64,000 nt of DNA. Origin: Arcanobacterium haemolyticum DSM 20595 (lineage in GTDB: Bacteria > Actinomycetota > Actinomycetes > Actinomycetales > Actinomycetaceae). Position numbers and translations under genes: made by a program. Under the pieces are notes generated by a model that was not told the origin of the DNA, ran no database searches, and worked only from the letters and a program-made list of their open reading frames with translations. The stretch covers positions 1,860,001 through 1,924,000 of the forward strand of contig NC_014218.1 of the NCBI RefSeq assembly GCF_000092365.1, written 5' to 3'. Every line of letters starts with the position of its first letter. The first letter of the stretch is position 1. Positions 18,650 through 28,165 of the stretch are shown here, one piece after another.

Positions 18650-19390
18650 TCAGTTTCGAGAACGCTTACGCCCAAGAACCAAAACCGCACCCGCAGCAAT
18701 CATGCCACCCATAATAGACGCGAGGATCCCAAGATCAGCACCAGTCTTAGCAAGATCAGACTTCTTCGAAATCGCCTTTGGTGCTTCTGGTTTCACAGGA
18801 GCTTCAGGTTTCTTCGGCTCTTCCGGCGTACCAGGCTCTTCTGGAGTGCCAGGCGTACCTGGCTTCTCCGGATCGGCAGGAGCGGCAACAACAAGACCTG
18901 CGTCGATGTCGCGGCGATCTTCATTAACGTCGATCACCTTGGTCAGGCCAGTTGCGCCTTGAACATCGGAGTCCTTGAACACGTTGCGTGCTGGATCAGA
19001 CGGAACGTTCTTGGTGAAGCCTTCGAACGTCTTGCCGTCTGCGGTCTTTGCGCCAGAGTAGTCAAACTTGACCTGGTACTTGCCCTTCTCCAAACCAGTA
19101 AACAGGTACTCACCCTTCTCATTCGTGGTCTGAGGAGTAACACCTTCAACCGGCTTACCGTTTTCATCAAGCAACGTCACAACAACACCAGCAACACCCG
19201 GTTCACCAGCATCCTGTAGGCCGTTACGGTTCGCATCGAACCACACCTTATCACCCAAGGAAACCTTGCCCGGAACAGCAGCGACAACACCGGCGTCAAT
19301 ATCCTTACGATCCTCTTGCAGATCAATAACCGACGTAACATGAGACTTCACATCAGCATCAGAATCACGGAACAAGCGTTTTGTCCAAAA
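18650..19390 (-). pseudogene. 5'-truncated SdrD_B-repeat surface protein (LAKTG)
   Basis: The frame encodes the end of one SdrD_B (prealbumin-like) domain (VIDLQEDRKDIDAGVV), one complete domain (SLGDKVWFDANRNGLQDAGE to VIDVNEDRRDIDAGLVV), a Pro/Glu/Lys wall-spanning region and the sorting signal SDLAKTG, hydrophobic helix, GRKRSRN. There is no signal peptide. Upstream of about 19390 the frame runs straight into the terminator hairpin of the neighbouring GlsB-like gene, giving a meaningless MPLGNQWQLLFW start. The 5' part was evidently deleted. Intact relatives carry a binding domain and several Sdr repeats and act as adhesins or pilus-like subunits. Confidence 0.8.
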
Positions 19391-19421
19391 AAGAAGTTGC
19401 CACTGGTTTCCCAGTGGCAAC
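19385..19421 (-). terminator. Terminator of the GlsB-like gene
   Basis: GTTGCCACTGG/CCAGTGGCAAC with a 4-nt loop, followed on the minus strand by TTCTTTTTTGG. It sits exactly at the deletion joint of the truncated surface gene. Confidence 0.9.
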
Positions 19422-19446
19422 TTATCGACAGTCGGTTAGAAGAGAT

Positions 19447-19701
19447 TTACTTCTTCGCCTGGCTGCCGGCGTAAATGCCGATAGCAGCCATTGCGGTTAG
19501 AGTACAGACGATCCAGCGGATCCAGTCAATTCCGCGCGTATCGATCGGGTAGCCAAATGCGGAGAGGATCAAGTTTCCAAGGACCACACCTACAACGCCC
19601 AGGATCACTGTTGCTGCCACGGACAGGCTGGCACCCTTGAAGAACTTTGCGAGGAAGCCAATCACGGCTCCGAAAATAATAGTTCCGATGACGTTAAACA
19701 T
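19447..19701 (-). CDS. GlsB/YeaQ/YmgE-family membrane protein
   Basis: 84-residue, three-helix membrane protein: MFNVIGTIIFGAVIGFLAKF, GASLSVAATVILGVVGVVLG and a third helix around IVCTLTAMAAIGIYAG, with the family's glycine-rich pattern. Members are general-stress-induced small membrane proteins of unknown mechanism. I chose the ATG at 19701, where GAAGG precedes the start, over an upstream one at 19734. Monocistronic, with its own terminator. Confidence 0.85.
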   Translation of the reverse strand: MFNVIGTIIFGAVIGFLAKFFKGASLSVAATVILGVVGVVLGNLILSAFGYPIDTRGIDWIRWIVCTLTAMAAIGIYAGSQAKK

Positions 19702-20115
19702 AATTAAAACCTTCCTTCGGACCCACGTTCGCACCGCCCTTATATGGCAGTAGAACTATGAGTACTAAGTCCTAGGTTACTCCCCTCACATCACCAGCAC
19801 ACGTTATAGCACAGAAAATAAGCTGACCGTGGAAACGTATAAAAACCGCAAAACAGCCAATAAAGAAGAGGCAGGCAACTATCCACGCACGTAGTTGCCT
19901 GCCTCAAAAGATAGATGACCTTGAACAGCCCGCCGGTTGCACAACTCCTTCGAGCCGATCACCTATCACATATTCACTTTCCGCATTCTTCAGGAGTTAC
20001 ACACTAGGAAATCCTTCCGATGCCTATATATAACCATCCGTATCTCTGAAACCAATGCGCAGAAGCTGGGAATTCACTGGGAGTTTTTACAACTCCTGCA
20101 AAAGGTGCAGAAAGG
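19702..20115. other. Intergenic region upstream of the GlsB-like gene
   Basis: No gene seen. It holds the promoter of the GlsB-like gene and a perfect 14-bp hairpin at 19868-19905. The remainder up to the terminator of the P-type ATPase (20116-20146) shows only short, unconvincing frames. Confidence 0.5.
19868..19905. terminator. Perfect bidirectional hairpin
   Basis: GAGGCAGGCAACTA and TAGTTGCCTGCCTC enclose TCCACGCACG. There is no gene immediately 5' on the plus strand; it may insulate the GlsB-like gene from minus-strand read-through. Confidence 0.75.
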
Positions 20116-20146
20116 CCGGATGAACACCGCAAGAGTGTTCATCCGG
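20116..20146 (-). terminator. Terminator of the P-type ATPase gene
   Basis: CCGGATGAACAC/GTGTTCATCCGG with a 7-nt loop, followed on the minus strand by CCTTTCTG; it lies 10 bases after the ATPase stop. Confidence 0.85.
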
Positions 20147-20155
20147 TCCCACGCT

Positions 20156-22516
20156 TCAGTGCCGCGAGATCAACGGATCATTGCGCCACAGCACAATAGG
20201 TTCACCCTGCCAGCGCTTCACGATCCACCAGATCGCCTCAATGATCCCGGCAGCCACCAGGCCAACGATCACGCCCTGCCACATCACCGCCAAATTCGAC
20301 GAATCCAACATGAAGATCTGCTGAGTCAGGCCCCATGAGAAGATCACGCCATACCCGAGCACTGGCAGCACGATCAGCCACACCTTCCACCAGGCCCACG
20401 GCCGCGCAACACACGCCAACACCCACGTAGACGGAATAATCAGAGCCGCGAGCGCCGCGGTAGTCGCCTGAGTATAGTCCCCAGAAAAATCGCCCCCCGA
20501 AGTCATCAAGAAGGTCACGAACGAGCTTGCGCCCACGACAATTCCAGACGGCACCGCGAACCACAACACCCGCTCCACGAATCCATCGCGCGCCCGCTGA
20601 TTGTTCGGCGGCAGCGAGAGCAGGAACGCCGGCACACCAATGGTGAACCAGCCGGTGATGGTCACGTGAATTGGCTGGAATGGGAACGGAACGGCGCTCA
20701 CGATCACCAGCATGGCCAGTACGGCAGAGTAAATGGTCTTGGTTAGGAACAGGTTCGCAACACGTTCAATGTTCCCGATCACGCGCCGCCCTTCGGCCAC
20801 CACGTGCGGCAAGGTTGCAAACTTATCGTCCAACAACACGATTTTCGCCACGGAGCGCGTGGCCGGCGAACCAGACCCCATCGCCACACCAATATCGGCA
20901 TCCTTCAAGGCCAGCACGTCATTCACGCCGTCACCAGTCATGGCCACGGTGTGCCCGCCGCGCTGCAACGATCCAACCATCGCCCGCTTCTGATCCGGAG
21001 TCACGCGCCCAAACACCAAGTTTTCGGCCACACGCGCGTCAAAATCCGCCTCACCTAGCGTCCGCGCGTCCACAGCATCGCCCGAATCCACGCCCAACTT
21101 CCGGGTCACCGCGCCCACAGACGCCGCGTTATCCCCCGAAATCACCTTCACAGTCACGTTCTGTTCCGCAAAATACGCCAACGTATCAGCCGCGTCCGGA
21201 CGCACCTTTTGTTCAAAAACCACCAGAGCCACCGGGACGACGCCGGACAGTTCCGTATCGTCTCCAACCTCCTGTTGCGTATGGGCAAGCATGACGACGC
21301 GCAACCCGCTCGATCCCAGATCCTCAGCAGCTTTCGCAGCCTCGCTACCGCCAGCCAAAACATCGGCAGCACCAAGAAGCCACGAGCCCTGCCCAGCAAA
21401 CGTCACACCAGACCACTTCGTAGCCGACGTAAACGCATGACGTCCCACAACCTCCCACACTTCAGCAGGAGCATCATGCGCCTCAATAATCGCCCGCATC
21501 GTAGAGTTAGGATCCTTATCAGCCGCACCCAACTGGGCCAACACCAGATCAACATCAGAACCCAGATCACCAGCGTCGTCAAAAACACGAACCGACTCAA
21601 AAACCATCCGGTTCTCAGTCAACGTACCCGTCTTATCCGCACACACCACGTCCACGCGAGCCAACCCCTCAATCGCAGGCAACTCCTGAACCAGACACTG
21701 CCGCTTACCCAAGCGAATAACACCCAACGCAAACGCCGTAGACGTAATCAAAACCAAACCCTCAGGAACCATCGGAACCAACGCGCCCGTGATCTTCAAA
21801 ATCACCTGATCCCACGCCGAATTCCCCTGCGACACCTGCGAATACACAATCAACGCGCCAACCGGAATCAACACCCACGTAATGTAGCGAAGAATCGAAT
21901 TAATCCCCGACTGCAACTGAGACTTAGCCAACGTGAACCGCGACGCCTCCGCAGTCAACCGAGCAGCATACGAATCCGCCCCAACCTTCGTGACCCGATA
22001 CGCACCCGTACCAAACACCACGAAAGAACCAGACAAAATATCGCCACCCGCAGACTTCCGAACCGCATCCGATTCACCAGTCAACATCGACTCATCCACA
22101 CTCAAGCCATCAGACTCAACAACCTCACCGTCAACCACAATCTGGTTGCCAGAACCAAGCGCGATCACGTCGTCAAGAACCAGCTCTTCCTGAGCCACCT
22201 CAACAACCTTGCCATCACGCCACACCCGCGGGCGCTCCTCACCAATCAAAGAGAGGGAATCCAACGTGCGCTTCGCCCGCAACTCCTGGACAATACCAAT
22301 CGCAGAATTCACCACGATCAGCAAACCAAAAGCCGCATTAATAATCGAACCCGTAGTCATCACCATCACGAACAACACCGATAAAATCGCGTTAATTCGC
22401 GTAAACACATTCGACCGCACAATATCCCACACAGTCTTACCCGTGCGAGGCGGCAACGTATTCACCCGGCCCTGCGCAACGCGCTCCTCAACCTGCTTCG
22501 CAGACAAACCCAACAT
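20156..22516 (-). CDS. ctpE: P-type cation-transporting ATPase, CtpE-like
   Basis: 786-residue P-type ATPase. Motifs in order: actuator-domain LTGESDAV, membrane PEGLVLITSTAFALGVIRLG, phosphorylation site DKTGTLTENRM, hinge TGDGVNDVLALKDADIGVAM, then six C-terminal membrane helices. The segment VQELPAIEGLARVDVVCADK closely resembles mycobacterial CtpE, a calcium-uptake ATPase, so Ca2+ transport is the likely role by homology. I chose the start at 22516 (MLGLSAKQVEER), preceded by GGAGAGGGG; the longer frame to 22585 would overlap the upstream DUF1846 gene. It lies 25 bases after that gene and is probably co-transcribed. Confidence 0.88.
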   Translation of the reverse strand: MLGLSAKQVEERVAQGRVNTLPPRTGKTVWDIVRSNVFTRINAILSVLFVMVMTTGSIINAAFGLLIVVNSAIGIVQELRAKRTLDSLSLIGEERPRVWRDGKVVEVAQEELVLDDVIALGSGNQIVVDGEVVESDGLSVDESMLTGESDAVRKSAGGDILSGSFVVFGTGAYRVTKVGADSYAARLTAEASRFTLAKSQLQSGINSILRYITWVLIPVGALIVYSQVSQGNSAWDQVILKITGALVPMVPEGLVLITSTAFALGVIRLGKRQCLVQELPAIEGLARVDVVCADKTGTLTENRMVFESVRVFDDAGDLGSDVDLVLAQLGAADKDPNSTMRAIIEAHDAPAEVWEVVGRHAFTSATKWSGVTFAGQGSWLLGAADVLAGGSEAAKAAEDLGSSGLRVVMLAHTQQEVGDDTELSGVVPVALVVFEQKVRPDAADTLAYFAEQNVTVKVISGDNAASVGAVTRKLGVDSGDAVDARTLGEADFDARVAENLVFGRVTPDQKRAMVGSLQRGGHTVAMTGDGVNDVLALKDADIGVAMGSGSPATRSVAKIVLLDDKFATLPHVVAEGRRVIGNIERVANLFLTKTIYSAVLAMLVIVSAVPFPFQPIHVTITGWFTIGVPAFLLSLPPNNQRARDGFVERVLWFAVPSGIVVGASSFVTFLMTSGGDFSGDYTQATTAALAALIIPSTWVLACVARPWAWWKVWLIVLPVLGYGVIFSWGLTQQIFMLDSSNLAVMWQGVIVGLVAAGIIEAIWWIVKRWQGEPIVLWRNDPLISRH

Positions 22517-22541
22517 GCAGATCCCCTCTCCTACTTGGCGC

Positions 22542-24035
22542 TTACTTCTTCTGATACAACGACTTACGCTGGAACACCGGCTCACTCGTCACATGCACAC
22601 CCAGATTCCGGAAAATACCCTCATCCACAGTGCCCAAAATCGTTGTCACATGAGCATTACAATTCTTCAAATTCTGCAACTGAGCCATCGCATTCCGAGC
22701 ATCCTGGCTAGTACCAGCCGACACGCTCAACGCAATCAACACCTCATCCGTGTGCAAGCGCGGATTACGCGAACCCAAATGCTCAGTCTTCAACTTCTGA
22801 ATCGGCTCAATCGACTGCGGTGACAACAACAGTGCATCGTCATCAATCCCGGCCAAACGCTTGAGCGCATTCAACAACATCGCCGCAGAACAGCCCAACA
22901 ACTCAGACGTCTTGCCCGTCACGATCGACCCATCCGGCAATTCAATCGCAGACGCCGGAGCGCCCGTCTCCTGCGCGCGCTTCAACGCTGGCGCAACCAC
23001 GCGGCGATCCGCCGTCGTCACCCCAGCTTTACGCATCACGTGACGCACGCGATCCGACAACGTCGAATCCAACGACTCCTTACGTTCCTCAACACGCGCC
23101 TGGTAGTAACGGCGAATAATCTCCTGACGCGACGCCTCACGAACCGCCTCATCATCAGAAATACAATACCCAGCCATATTCACGCCCATATCCGTAGGGC
23201 TCTGATACGGCGACTCCCCAGCAATCCGCTCCAGCAACGTACGCAACAACGGGAACACATCAATATCTCGGTTATACGACGACACCGACTCGCCATACGC
23301 CGCCAAATGGAACGGATCAATCAGATTCGCGTCATCAAGATCAACAGTCGCCGCTTCGTACGCCAAATTCACCGGATGCTCAAGCGGAATATTCCAAATC
23401 GGGAACGTCTCAAACTTCGCGTACCCCGCCTTCGTGCCACGCTTCGCCTCATGATAAATCTGCGAAAGACACGTAGCCAACTTACCCGAACCCGGCCCAG
23501 GAGCAGTCACCACAACAAGATCACGCGACGTCTCAACAAAATCGTTCTTACCCAAACCCTCATCAGACGCAATCACGTCCACATTCGTAGGATAACCAGG
23601 AATAATACGATGCCGAGCAACACGCACACCCATCCGCTCAAGACGCTGCATAAACGACACCGCGAGCGCATTCGACTCCTCAAACTGAGTCATCACCACG
23701 TTCTCAACTAAAAAACCACGCTCACGGAACACGTCAATCAAACGCAACACGTCTTCGTCGTACGTAATACCCACATCCGAACGCATCTTCTGACGCTGCA
23801 AATCTTTCGCATTCAAGCAGACAACGATCTCAACCTCATCCGCAATCTGCTCCAGCATCACAATCTTGTTATCCGGAGTAAACCCAGGCAACACACGCGA
23901 CGCATGATTATCGTCAAAAAGCTTGCCGCCCATCTCCAAATATAACTTGCCGCCAATCTTCGCGCGGCGCTCCACAATATGCTTGGACTGCAACTCAATA
24001 TACTTCTCGCGGTCAAAACCAACCTTGAAGCCCAT
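22542..24035 (-). CDS. DUF1846 family protein
   Basis: 497-residue cytoplasmic protein of the DUF1846 family, found widely in Firmicutes and some Actinobacteria. It shows the conserved [15 protein letters not shown] start, [20 protein letters not shown] (a P-loop-like glycine-rich motif) and [20 protein letters not shown]. Structural relatives are homo-oligomeric with an unknown activity. It is upstream of and probably co-transcribed with the CtpE-like ATPase. The start at 24035 has GGAGAG upstream. Confidence 0.88.
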   Translation of the reverse strand: MGFKVGFDREKYIELQSKHIVERRAKIGGKLYLEMGGKLFDDNHASRVLPGFTPDNKIVMLEQIADEVEIVVCLNAKDLQRQKMRSDVGITYDEDVLRLIDVFRERGFLVENVVMTQFEESNALAVSFMQRLERMGVRVARHRIIPGYPTNVDVIASDEGLGKNDFVETSRDLVVVTAPGPGSGKLATCLSQIYHEAKRGTKAGYAKFETFPIWNIPLEHPVNLAYEAATVDLDDANLIDPFHLAAYGESVSSYNRDIDVFPLLRTLLERIAGESPYQSPTDMGVNMAGYCISDDEAVREASRQEIIRRYYQARVEERKESLDSTLSDRVRHVMRKAGVTTADRRVVAPALKRAQETGAPASAIELPDGSIVTGKTSELLGCSAAMLLNALKRLAGIDDDALLLSPQSIEPIQKLKTEHLGSRNPRLHTDEVLIALSVSAGTSQDARNAMAQLQNLKNCNAHVTTILGTVDEGIFRNLGVHVTSEPVFQRKSLYQKK

Positions 24036-24131
24036 GCTTACTCTCCTTACTCACTGCTACTCACAGCGATCGCTGCTTGCTGTTGACTGCAACTCTTGCC
24101 GCCACTCGCAGTTCCTCCAAAATAAGGAAAA

Positions 24132-24179
24132 GCTCCCTTCGTAAGCCGAAGTGGAAAACCACAACGACCTCCAGGGAGC
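24132..24179 (-). other. Multibranched RNA structure between def and DUF1846
   Basis: GCTCCCT and AGGGAGC close a stem that encloses two further small hairpins, TTCG/CGAA and GTGG/CCAC (loop AAAA). On the minus strand the closing stem is followed by TTTTCC. It may be the terminator of def, or a leader element of the DUF1846-CtpE operon that starts about 95 bases further on. Confidence 0.45.
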
Positions 24180-24259
24180 CCAACAACGGAGCTTACGCGC
24201 CATTGCTATTCCTCGTCAACCGCATTCGATGTGATGAACCGGTCACAAACCAAAGCCGA

Positions 24260-24934
24260 TCACAGCCCAAAGCTGGCGCCGTGGTCCTTCGAAGAAGACA
24301 CACCTGCCGCCAAATCAACGCCCGCAAAATAAGCCGACATCTGAGCAAGGTTCTCTAACTCTTCTTCCGACGCGTCATAGAGCTCATCTTCGCCTGGCAT
24401 CCACACGATCCCCGGAACGTTCCACTTCTCTCGCTTCATCACCTTTTCAACCTGATGAGCTGGTTTACCCGTGAGACGATCGACGTAAATACGGCCCTTC
24501 AGGTGGTCATACTCGTGTTGCAAAATACGTGCGAACCAGCCCGTTGCCTCTAGGTCATACCATTCGCCCTTCTCATCCTGCGCGCGGAGCACCGCCCGCG
24601 GCGAACGACGCAAACCATACTGGTAGCCAGGGAAAGAGAGGCAGCCTTCTTCATCTGCTGGGCCTGGTTCGAACACGTCAACCGGTTCGATCAGCAACGT
24701 TGGGTTCACGGCAACGCCGCGCTGCGGGCCTTTATGTTCTGGGCCGTCGTACATCCACACGAACATCGCCAAATCCAGGCCGATCTGCGGGGCCGCCAAA
24801 CCAACTCCCGGCGCCGCTTCGCACGTTTCAAACATATCCTGCGCCAAGGTGGCAAGCTTTTCATCAAAAACTGTTACTTTTGCACTGGTTTTATGGAGAA
24901 CCGGCGAACCATACACATGAATTGGATAAAGCAT
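24260..24934 (-). CDS. def: Peptide deformylase
   Basis: About 224-residue metal-dependent hydrolase that removes the formyl group from nascent proteins. All three motifs are present: GVGLAAPQIG, EEGCLSFPG with the metal-binding cysteine, and QHEYDHLKG with the two metal-binding histidines and the catalytic glutamate. The C-terminal extension (WNVPGIVWMPGEDELYDASE to the end) is typical of the actinobacterial type. I chose the ATG at 24934 (MLYPIHVYGSP), where the family begins, rather than the upstream ATG at 24967. Confidence 0.93.
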   Translation of the reverse strand: MLYPIHVYGSPVLHKTSAKVTVFDEKLATLAQDMFETCEAAPGVGLAAPQIGLDLAMFVWMYDGPEHKGPQRGVAVNPTLLIEPVDVFEPGPADEEGCLSFPGYQYGLRRSPRAVLRAQDEKGEWYDLEATGWFARILQHEYDHLKGRIYVDRLTGKPAHQVEKVMKREKWNVPGIVWMPGEDELYDASEEELENLAQMSAYFAGVDLAAGVSSSKDHGASFGL

Positions 24935-24960
24935 ACATATAGCGTACGGGAAAGGCTGGT

Positions 24961-25251
24961 GTGGCACCAGTGTCTGGGACTGTGCCTGCGCAACTTCACC
25001 TGGCGCCTGCCCGGACCTGCACCCACCCCGAATCAGACCTGATCATCCTCGATTCCGCCCTTTACCAGCGCCTGATTTCGATCGAAGATGCCCACACGAT
25101 CGTGGAAAACGCGCCGGCAAGAAAACAGAAAATTTTACGCCGGTTCACACATCTCGCCTATTCGGGCAGCGAGACCCGGGTTCGGAATTTCCTGCAATCA
25201 CTCCAGGTGAGCGTGCTGCCCCAGGCGCACATCCCTTCCGTGGGGAATTAG
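24961..25251 (+). pseudogene. Internal fragment of an AbiEi/DUF559-like gene
   Basis: The frame reads ESDLIILDSALYQRLISIED, then ARKQKILRRFTHLAYSGSETR and SVLPQAHIPSVGN before a stop. This is the middle of the AbiEi/DUF559 family, where a LDSALxxGL helix precedes SxSETRxRxxL and the nuclease core that starts IPGVGRVD. It ends exactly where the nuclease core should begin, and the N-terminal part is absent. Probably a relic. The partial gene at the left edge of the window belongs to the same family. Confidence 0.5.
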
Positions 25252-25365
25252 CCATCGGAATCTTTGCGTTCTTCCGGCAACGAAAACCAAACGAGACCGA
25301 GACCATTTCACAGATACCGATGATCTTCCCTAGCCTTTACGGCATGTTCCTTTAGGCTATGTTCT

Positions 25366-26475
25366 GTGAACATATTCCTGATTGCACTAATCGCGGTAAC
25401 CATGTACAAGATCCACATAAACCGGACCCCGGACGTGGACGCGTACCTCTCCCACAAGCACACAACACGCATCAACGGATTCTTCATCCTCATCGTGTTC
25501 TACGCACACATCCGCACATACATGCCCTACGTTCCAGAAACAGACGCATGGATGTACACCGTAGCAACAGGACTCGGCCAACTCATGGTGGCACTCTTCC
25601 TCTTCTACTCCGGATACGGAATCCACGAATCAATCAGACGGAAACCCGGATACGTCCACACCCTGCCCCGCAAACGCATAGGCATCACCTGGATCAACTT
25701 CGCATTCGCACTCCTCTTCTTCCTCACACTCGACCTCATACTTGGCCGCGAAATCACCCCCTACCAGGTCATCTTCGCGTTCCTAGGATGGACAAGTATA
25801 GGAAATTCAGCCTGGTACATCTTCGCAATCCTCGTACTCTACCTACTCACCTACCTCACATACACACTCACGGCACGAATCACCAGCACGCCAGTAGACA
25901 CACCAGCCACTGCAACCACAACACCGACTGCAGCATCAGCTACAGCCACAACAGCACTGCCCATCGCATTGATGTTCCTAGTCACAATCGCATTCAGCCT
26001 CACCATGTGGTGGGCAAAAGGCGGCATCGCAACCTACTCCTACAACACCGTGCTCTGCTACCCACTAGGCATGGCATGGTCCGCCTACCGCACCCCGATC
26101 GAAAACGCACTACGCCGCCCACACCCATGGCCAACCTGGCTACTCCTCTTCGCAGCCAGCACACTAGCATTCGCCACACTCCGCGCCTACTCCGGCACGC
26201 ACTACCTCATCTTCCAACTAGCAGCCCTTGCCTACTGCCTCCTAGCCCTCCTCATCACAACAATCATTCACATCAACAGCCCAATCCTGGAATGGTTCGG
26301 GAAAAACCTCTTCTGGATCTACGTACTCCAACGCCTCCCCATGATCGCCTTCACCCACATCGGACTGGCAGAAAACCACCGCGCCCTATTCGTGACACTC
26401 ACCCTGCTCAGCACCATCGCACTCACCCTCCTAGCCAAAAAAGCAATCGCACCAATCCAGCAATTAATTCGCTAA
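25366..26475 (+). CDS. Acyltransferase-3-like membrane protein
   Basis: 369-residue membrane protein with about ten hydrophobic helices and the layout of the acyltransferase 3 family: an early NGFFILIVFYAHIRTY segment with the histidine expected in helix 1, FLFYSGYGIHESI, and SAWYIFAILVLYLLTYLTYT. A Thr/Ala-rich loop lies near residues 170-195. Such proteins O-acetylate or otherwise acylate surface polysaccharides. It stands alone, with a hairpin region downstream at 26641. Its plus strand is markedly rich in A and C, the reverse of genes such as glxR. The substrate is unknown. Confidence 0.75.
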   Translation: MNIFLIALIAVTMYKIHINRTPDVDAYLSHKHTTRINGFFILIVFYAHIRTYMPYVPETDAWMYTVATGLGQLMVALFLFYSGYGIHESIRRKPGYVHTLPRKRIGITWINFAFALLFFLTLDLILGREITPYQVIFAFLGWTSIGNSAWYIFAILVLYLLTYLTYTLTARITSTPVDTPATATTTPTAASATATTALPIALMFLVTIAFSLTMWWAKGGIATYSYNTVLCYPLGMAWSAYRTPIENALRRPHPWPTWLLLFAASTLAFATLRAYSGTHYLIFQLAALAYCLLALLITTIIHINSPILEWFGKNLFWIYVLQRLPMIAFTHIGLAENHRALFVTLTLLSTIALTLLAKKAIAPIQQLIR

Positions 26476-26640
26476 AAACCAGCATAAAAGCCGCCTCTGA
26501 CATACTTTGGTGAACACTTTCCCCAAGGAAAAGTAAGAACAAAACGCAAGGTGCTGCAACGTCGTCGGCGTAACAAAAAGACACAACATAACTAAAACGT
26601 TAAATTGACTGCTAAAACCCAGCCACGTAGACTCACAAAC

Positions 26641-26706
26641 GAAAGGTAGCCGAATAGTCTCCGTATGGTGGCGTGCCATGACAAGCACATGGATAGGCTA
26701 CCTTTC
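26641..26706. terminator. Long inverted repeat between converging genes
   Basis: GAAAGGTAGCC at 26641 and GGCTACCTTTC at 26696 enclose 44 bases containing a smaller ATGG/CCAT stem. It lies between converging transcripts and ends next to the DUF3800 stop, so bidirectional termination is likely. Confidence 0.55.
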
Positions 26707-26708
26707 GC

Positions 26709-27359
26709 CTACCCGCGGAACTCCCACCAAACACCGCCACTCGAATGAGCACGATGCCACACCTGAGCCCACCGATCCGTAGACGTCACGGGAGCGCCCT
26801 TCTTCACGCCAGTCATAATCGTGCCCGCAACCATATCAGTCAACTGAAGCCCAAGCTCACGCTTCGAATCCCGGCACACAACCTGACGAACACTCCCATG
26901 CCCACACAAATTCGCCTGATTCAAAACATAAGAAGAACCAGAACAACCGAAAGCACGAACGTCCGCGCCATCAATCAGCACCAACGCATCCGACATCCGC
27001 TCACAATCCCGAACCAGCAACTGGTGAATAAAGAAAATCTTCAACTCATTCCCATGCAACTGTAAGAAACCCTGCGACAACTCGCGCTTATCCACAATAA
27101 TCGCACGAACATCAAAAACTTCATCCACCAAACGAGCAAAGAACTCGTCCTTATGAACATCCTTCATCTTGGCATGCTTGAACTCACCAGCCGTGCGTAA
27201 ATAATCAGGCATCGAACGCATCACCCGTTCGATCGACTCCAAAGCCGCGCGATCAGGCACCACGCACGCCGCCATGACCAAATGCGTGGACGAACCCCTA
27301 TTAAATTTCATGCCGGCATCGCCGGAATCATCAATAAACACATACACGAGCCGCTGCAC
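26709..27359 (-). CDS. DUF3800 family protein
   Basis: 216 residues. The N-terminal VYVFIDDSGDAGMKF and the C-terminal ELGLQLTDMVAGTIMTGVKK with conserved acidic residues define DUF3800, predicted to have an RNase H-like fold and common in phage and defence neighbourhoods. Activity is unproven. Monocistronic, with a 500-bp gene-free region upstream. Confidence 0.85.
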   Translation of the reverse strand: MQRLVYVFIDDSGDAGMKFNRGSSTHLVMAACVVPDRAALESIERVMRSMPDYLRTAGEFKHAKMKDVHKDEFFARLVDEVFDVRAIIVDKRELSQGFLQLHGNELKIFFIHQLLVRDCERMSDALVLIDGADVRAFGCSGSSYVLNQANLCGHGSVRQVVCRDSKRELGLQLTDMVAGTIMTGVKKGAPVTSTDRWAQVWHRAHSSGGVWWEFRG

Positions 27360-27804
27360 CTCCTCGCTTTCTCTCCATTTGTGGCCTATTACGGCCTACG
27401 TAGCCAAAGCCCCAGAGTGCGCGGCGTCTATGCCTATCCCGTCCGTAGTTTGCTTCGCCTCCAAACAACTATTCGCCTATGCAATGTTCAATCTTCATTT
27501 AATCACACAGCGACAAAGATTAGTCGATCCGTAAAGTACAGTGCCACATTTTTTTAAAGGATGTCCAAAAATTGGACCGATGACCGCGGTGGAAGAACAA
27601 AATTTCGGGCCGGAGCAGGCGCAGGATGGCGGTGGGTGGTGGTAGATAGCGGGCGGTGCGGCGCCCGATCGGCGGGAGAGAACACAGGAATGCTCTATGG
27701 AGCATTGCTGTGCAATGTGGCGCTTTTTTGGGAACCGCGGAGGCCAGACGGCGGAGGCCGGCAACCAGATAGCGGGGAGACGCGGCACCAACAAACCAGC
27801 CCAA
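27360..27804. other. Gene-free region
   Basis: No supported gene. It should hold the minus-strand promoter of the DUF3800 gene. Overlapping small inverted repeats occur near 27690-27716 (AATGCTC/GAGCATT and CATTGC/GCAATG). Confidence 0.5.
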
Positions 27805-27849
27805 CAAAAATTCCCCGGAACCCAACTTTTCGTTGGAATTCCGGGGAAT
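27805..27849 (-). terminator. Terminator after tRNA-Ser(CGA)
   Basis: ATTCCCCGGAA and its complement form a long stem extended by CCAAC/GTTGG. On the minus strand it is followed by TTTTTG, 8 bases after the tRNA. Confidence 0.85.
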
Positions 27850-27856
27850 CCATTGG

Positions 27857-27944
27857 CGGTAGCGGAGGGATTTGAACCCTCGGTACGGGGTTACCGTACA
27901 CAGCATTTCGAGTGCTGCACCTTCGGCCGCTCGGACACGCTACC
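27857..27944 (-). tRNA. tRNA-Ser (anticodon CGA)
   Basis: Class II tRNA: acceptor GGTAGCG/CGCTACC, anticodon stem CAGCA/TGCTG with loop CTCGAAA, long variable arm TACGG/CCGTA and T-loop TTCAAAT. 88 nt, discriminator G. Confidence 0.95.
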
Positions 27945-28165
27945 TCGCTTGCCAATGATAGCGTGCAATCTAGGTTCGGCGCAAAATGACCGCGCCACGT
28001 CACACTCGGCACAGGCAGGGAAAGCCGGCAGGACACCACTCAGGAACGAATATGGCAAAGCAAACTACGGGGAAGCCAAGCAAATACAGGCCAGAAAGCC
28101 AACCAAAACAGAAAAGCCACTGGCTCTATCGCAGCCCCACCCGGTCACCAGCCGAACAACCCGCA

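Noticed and set aside
21209-22384. 391-codon plus-strand open frame
   Set aside because: Antisense to the clear CtpE-like ATPase; low-complexity Arg/Asn/His composition.
24132-24179. tRNA or tRNA-like gene
   Set aside because: The cloverleaf-like drawing lacks T-loop and D-loop consensus and is too short.
26464-26688. 74-codon minus-strand frame
   Set aside because: Covers the inverted-repeat region and the 3' end of the acyltransferase gene; composition not protein-like.
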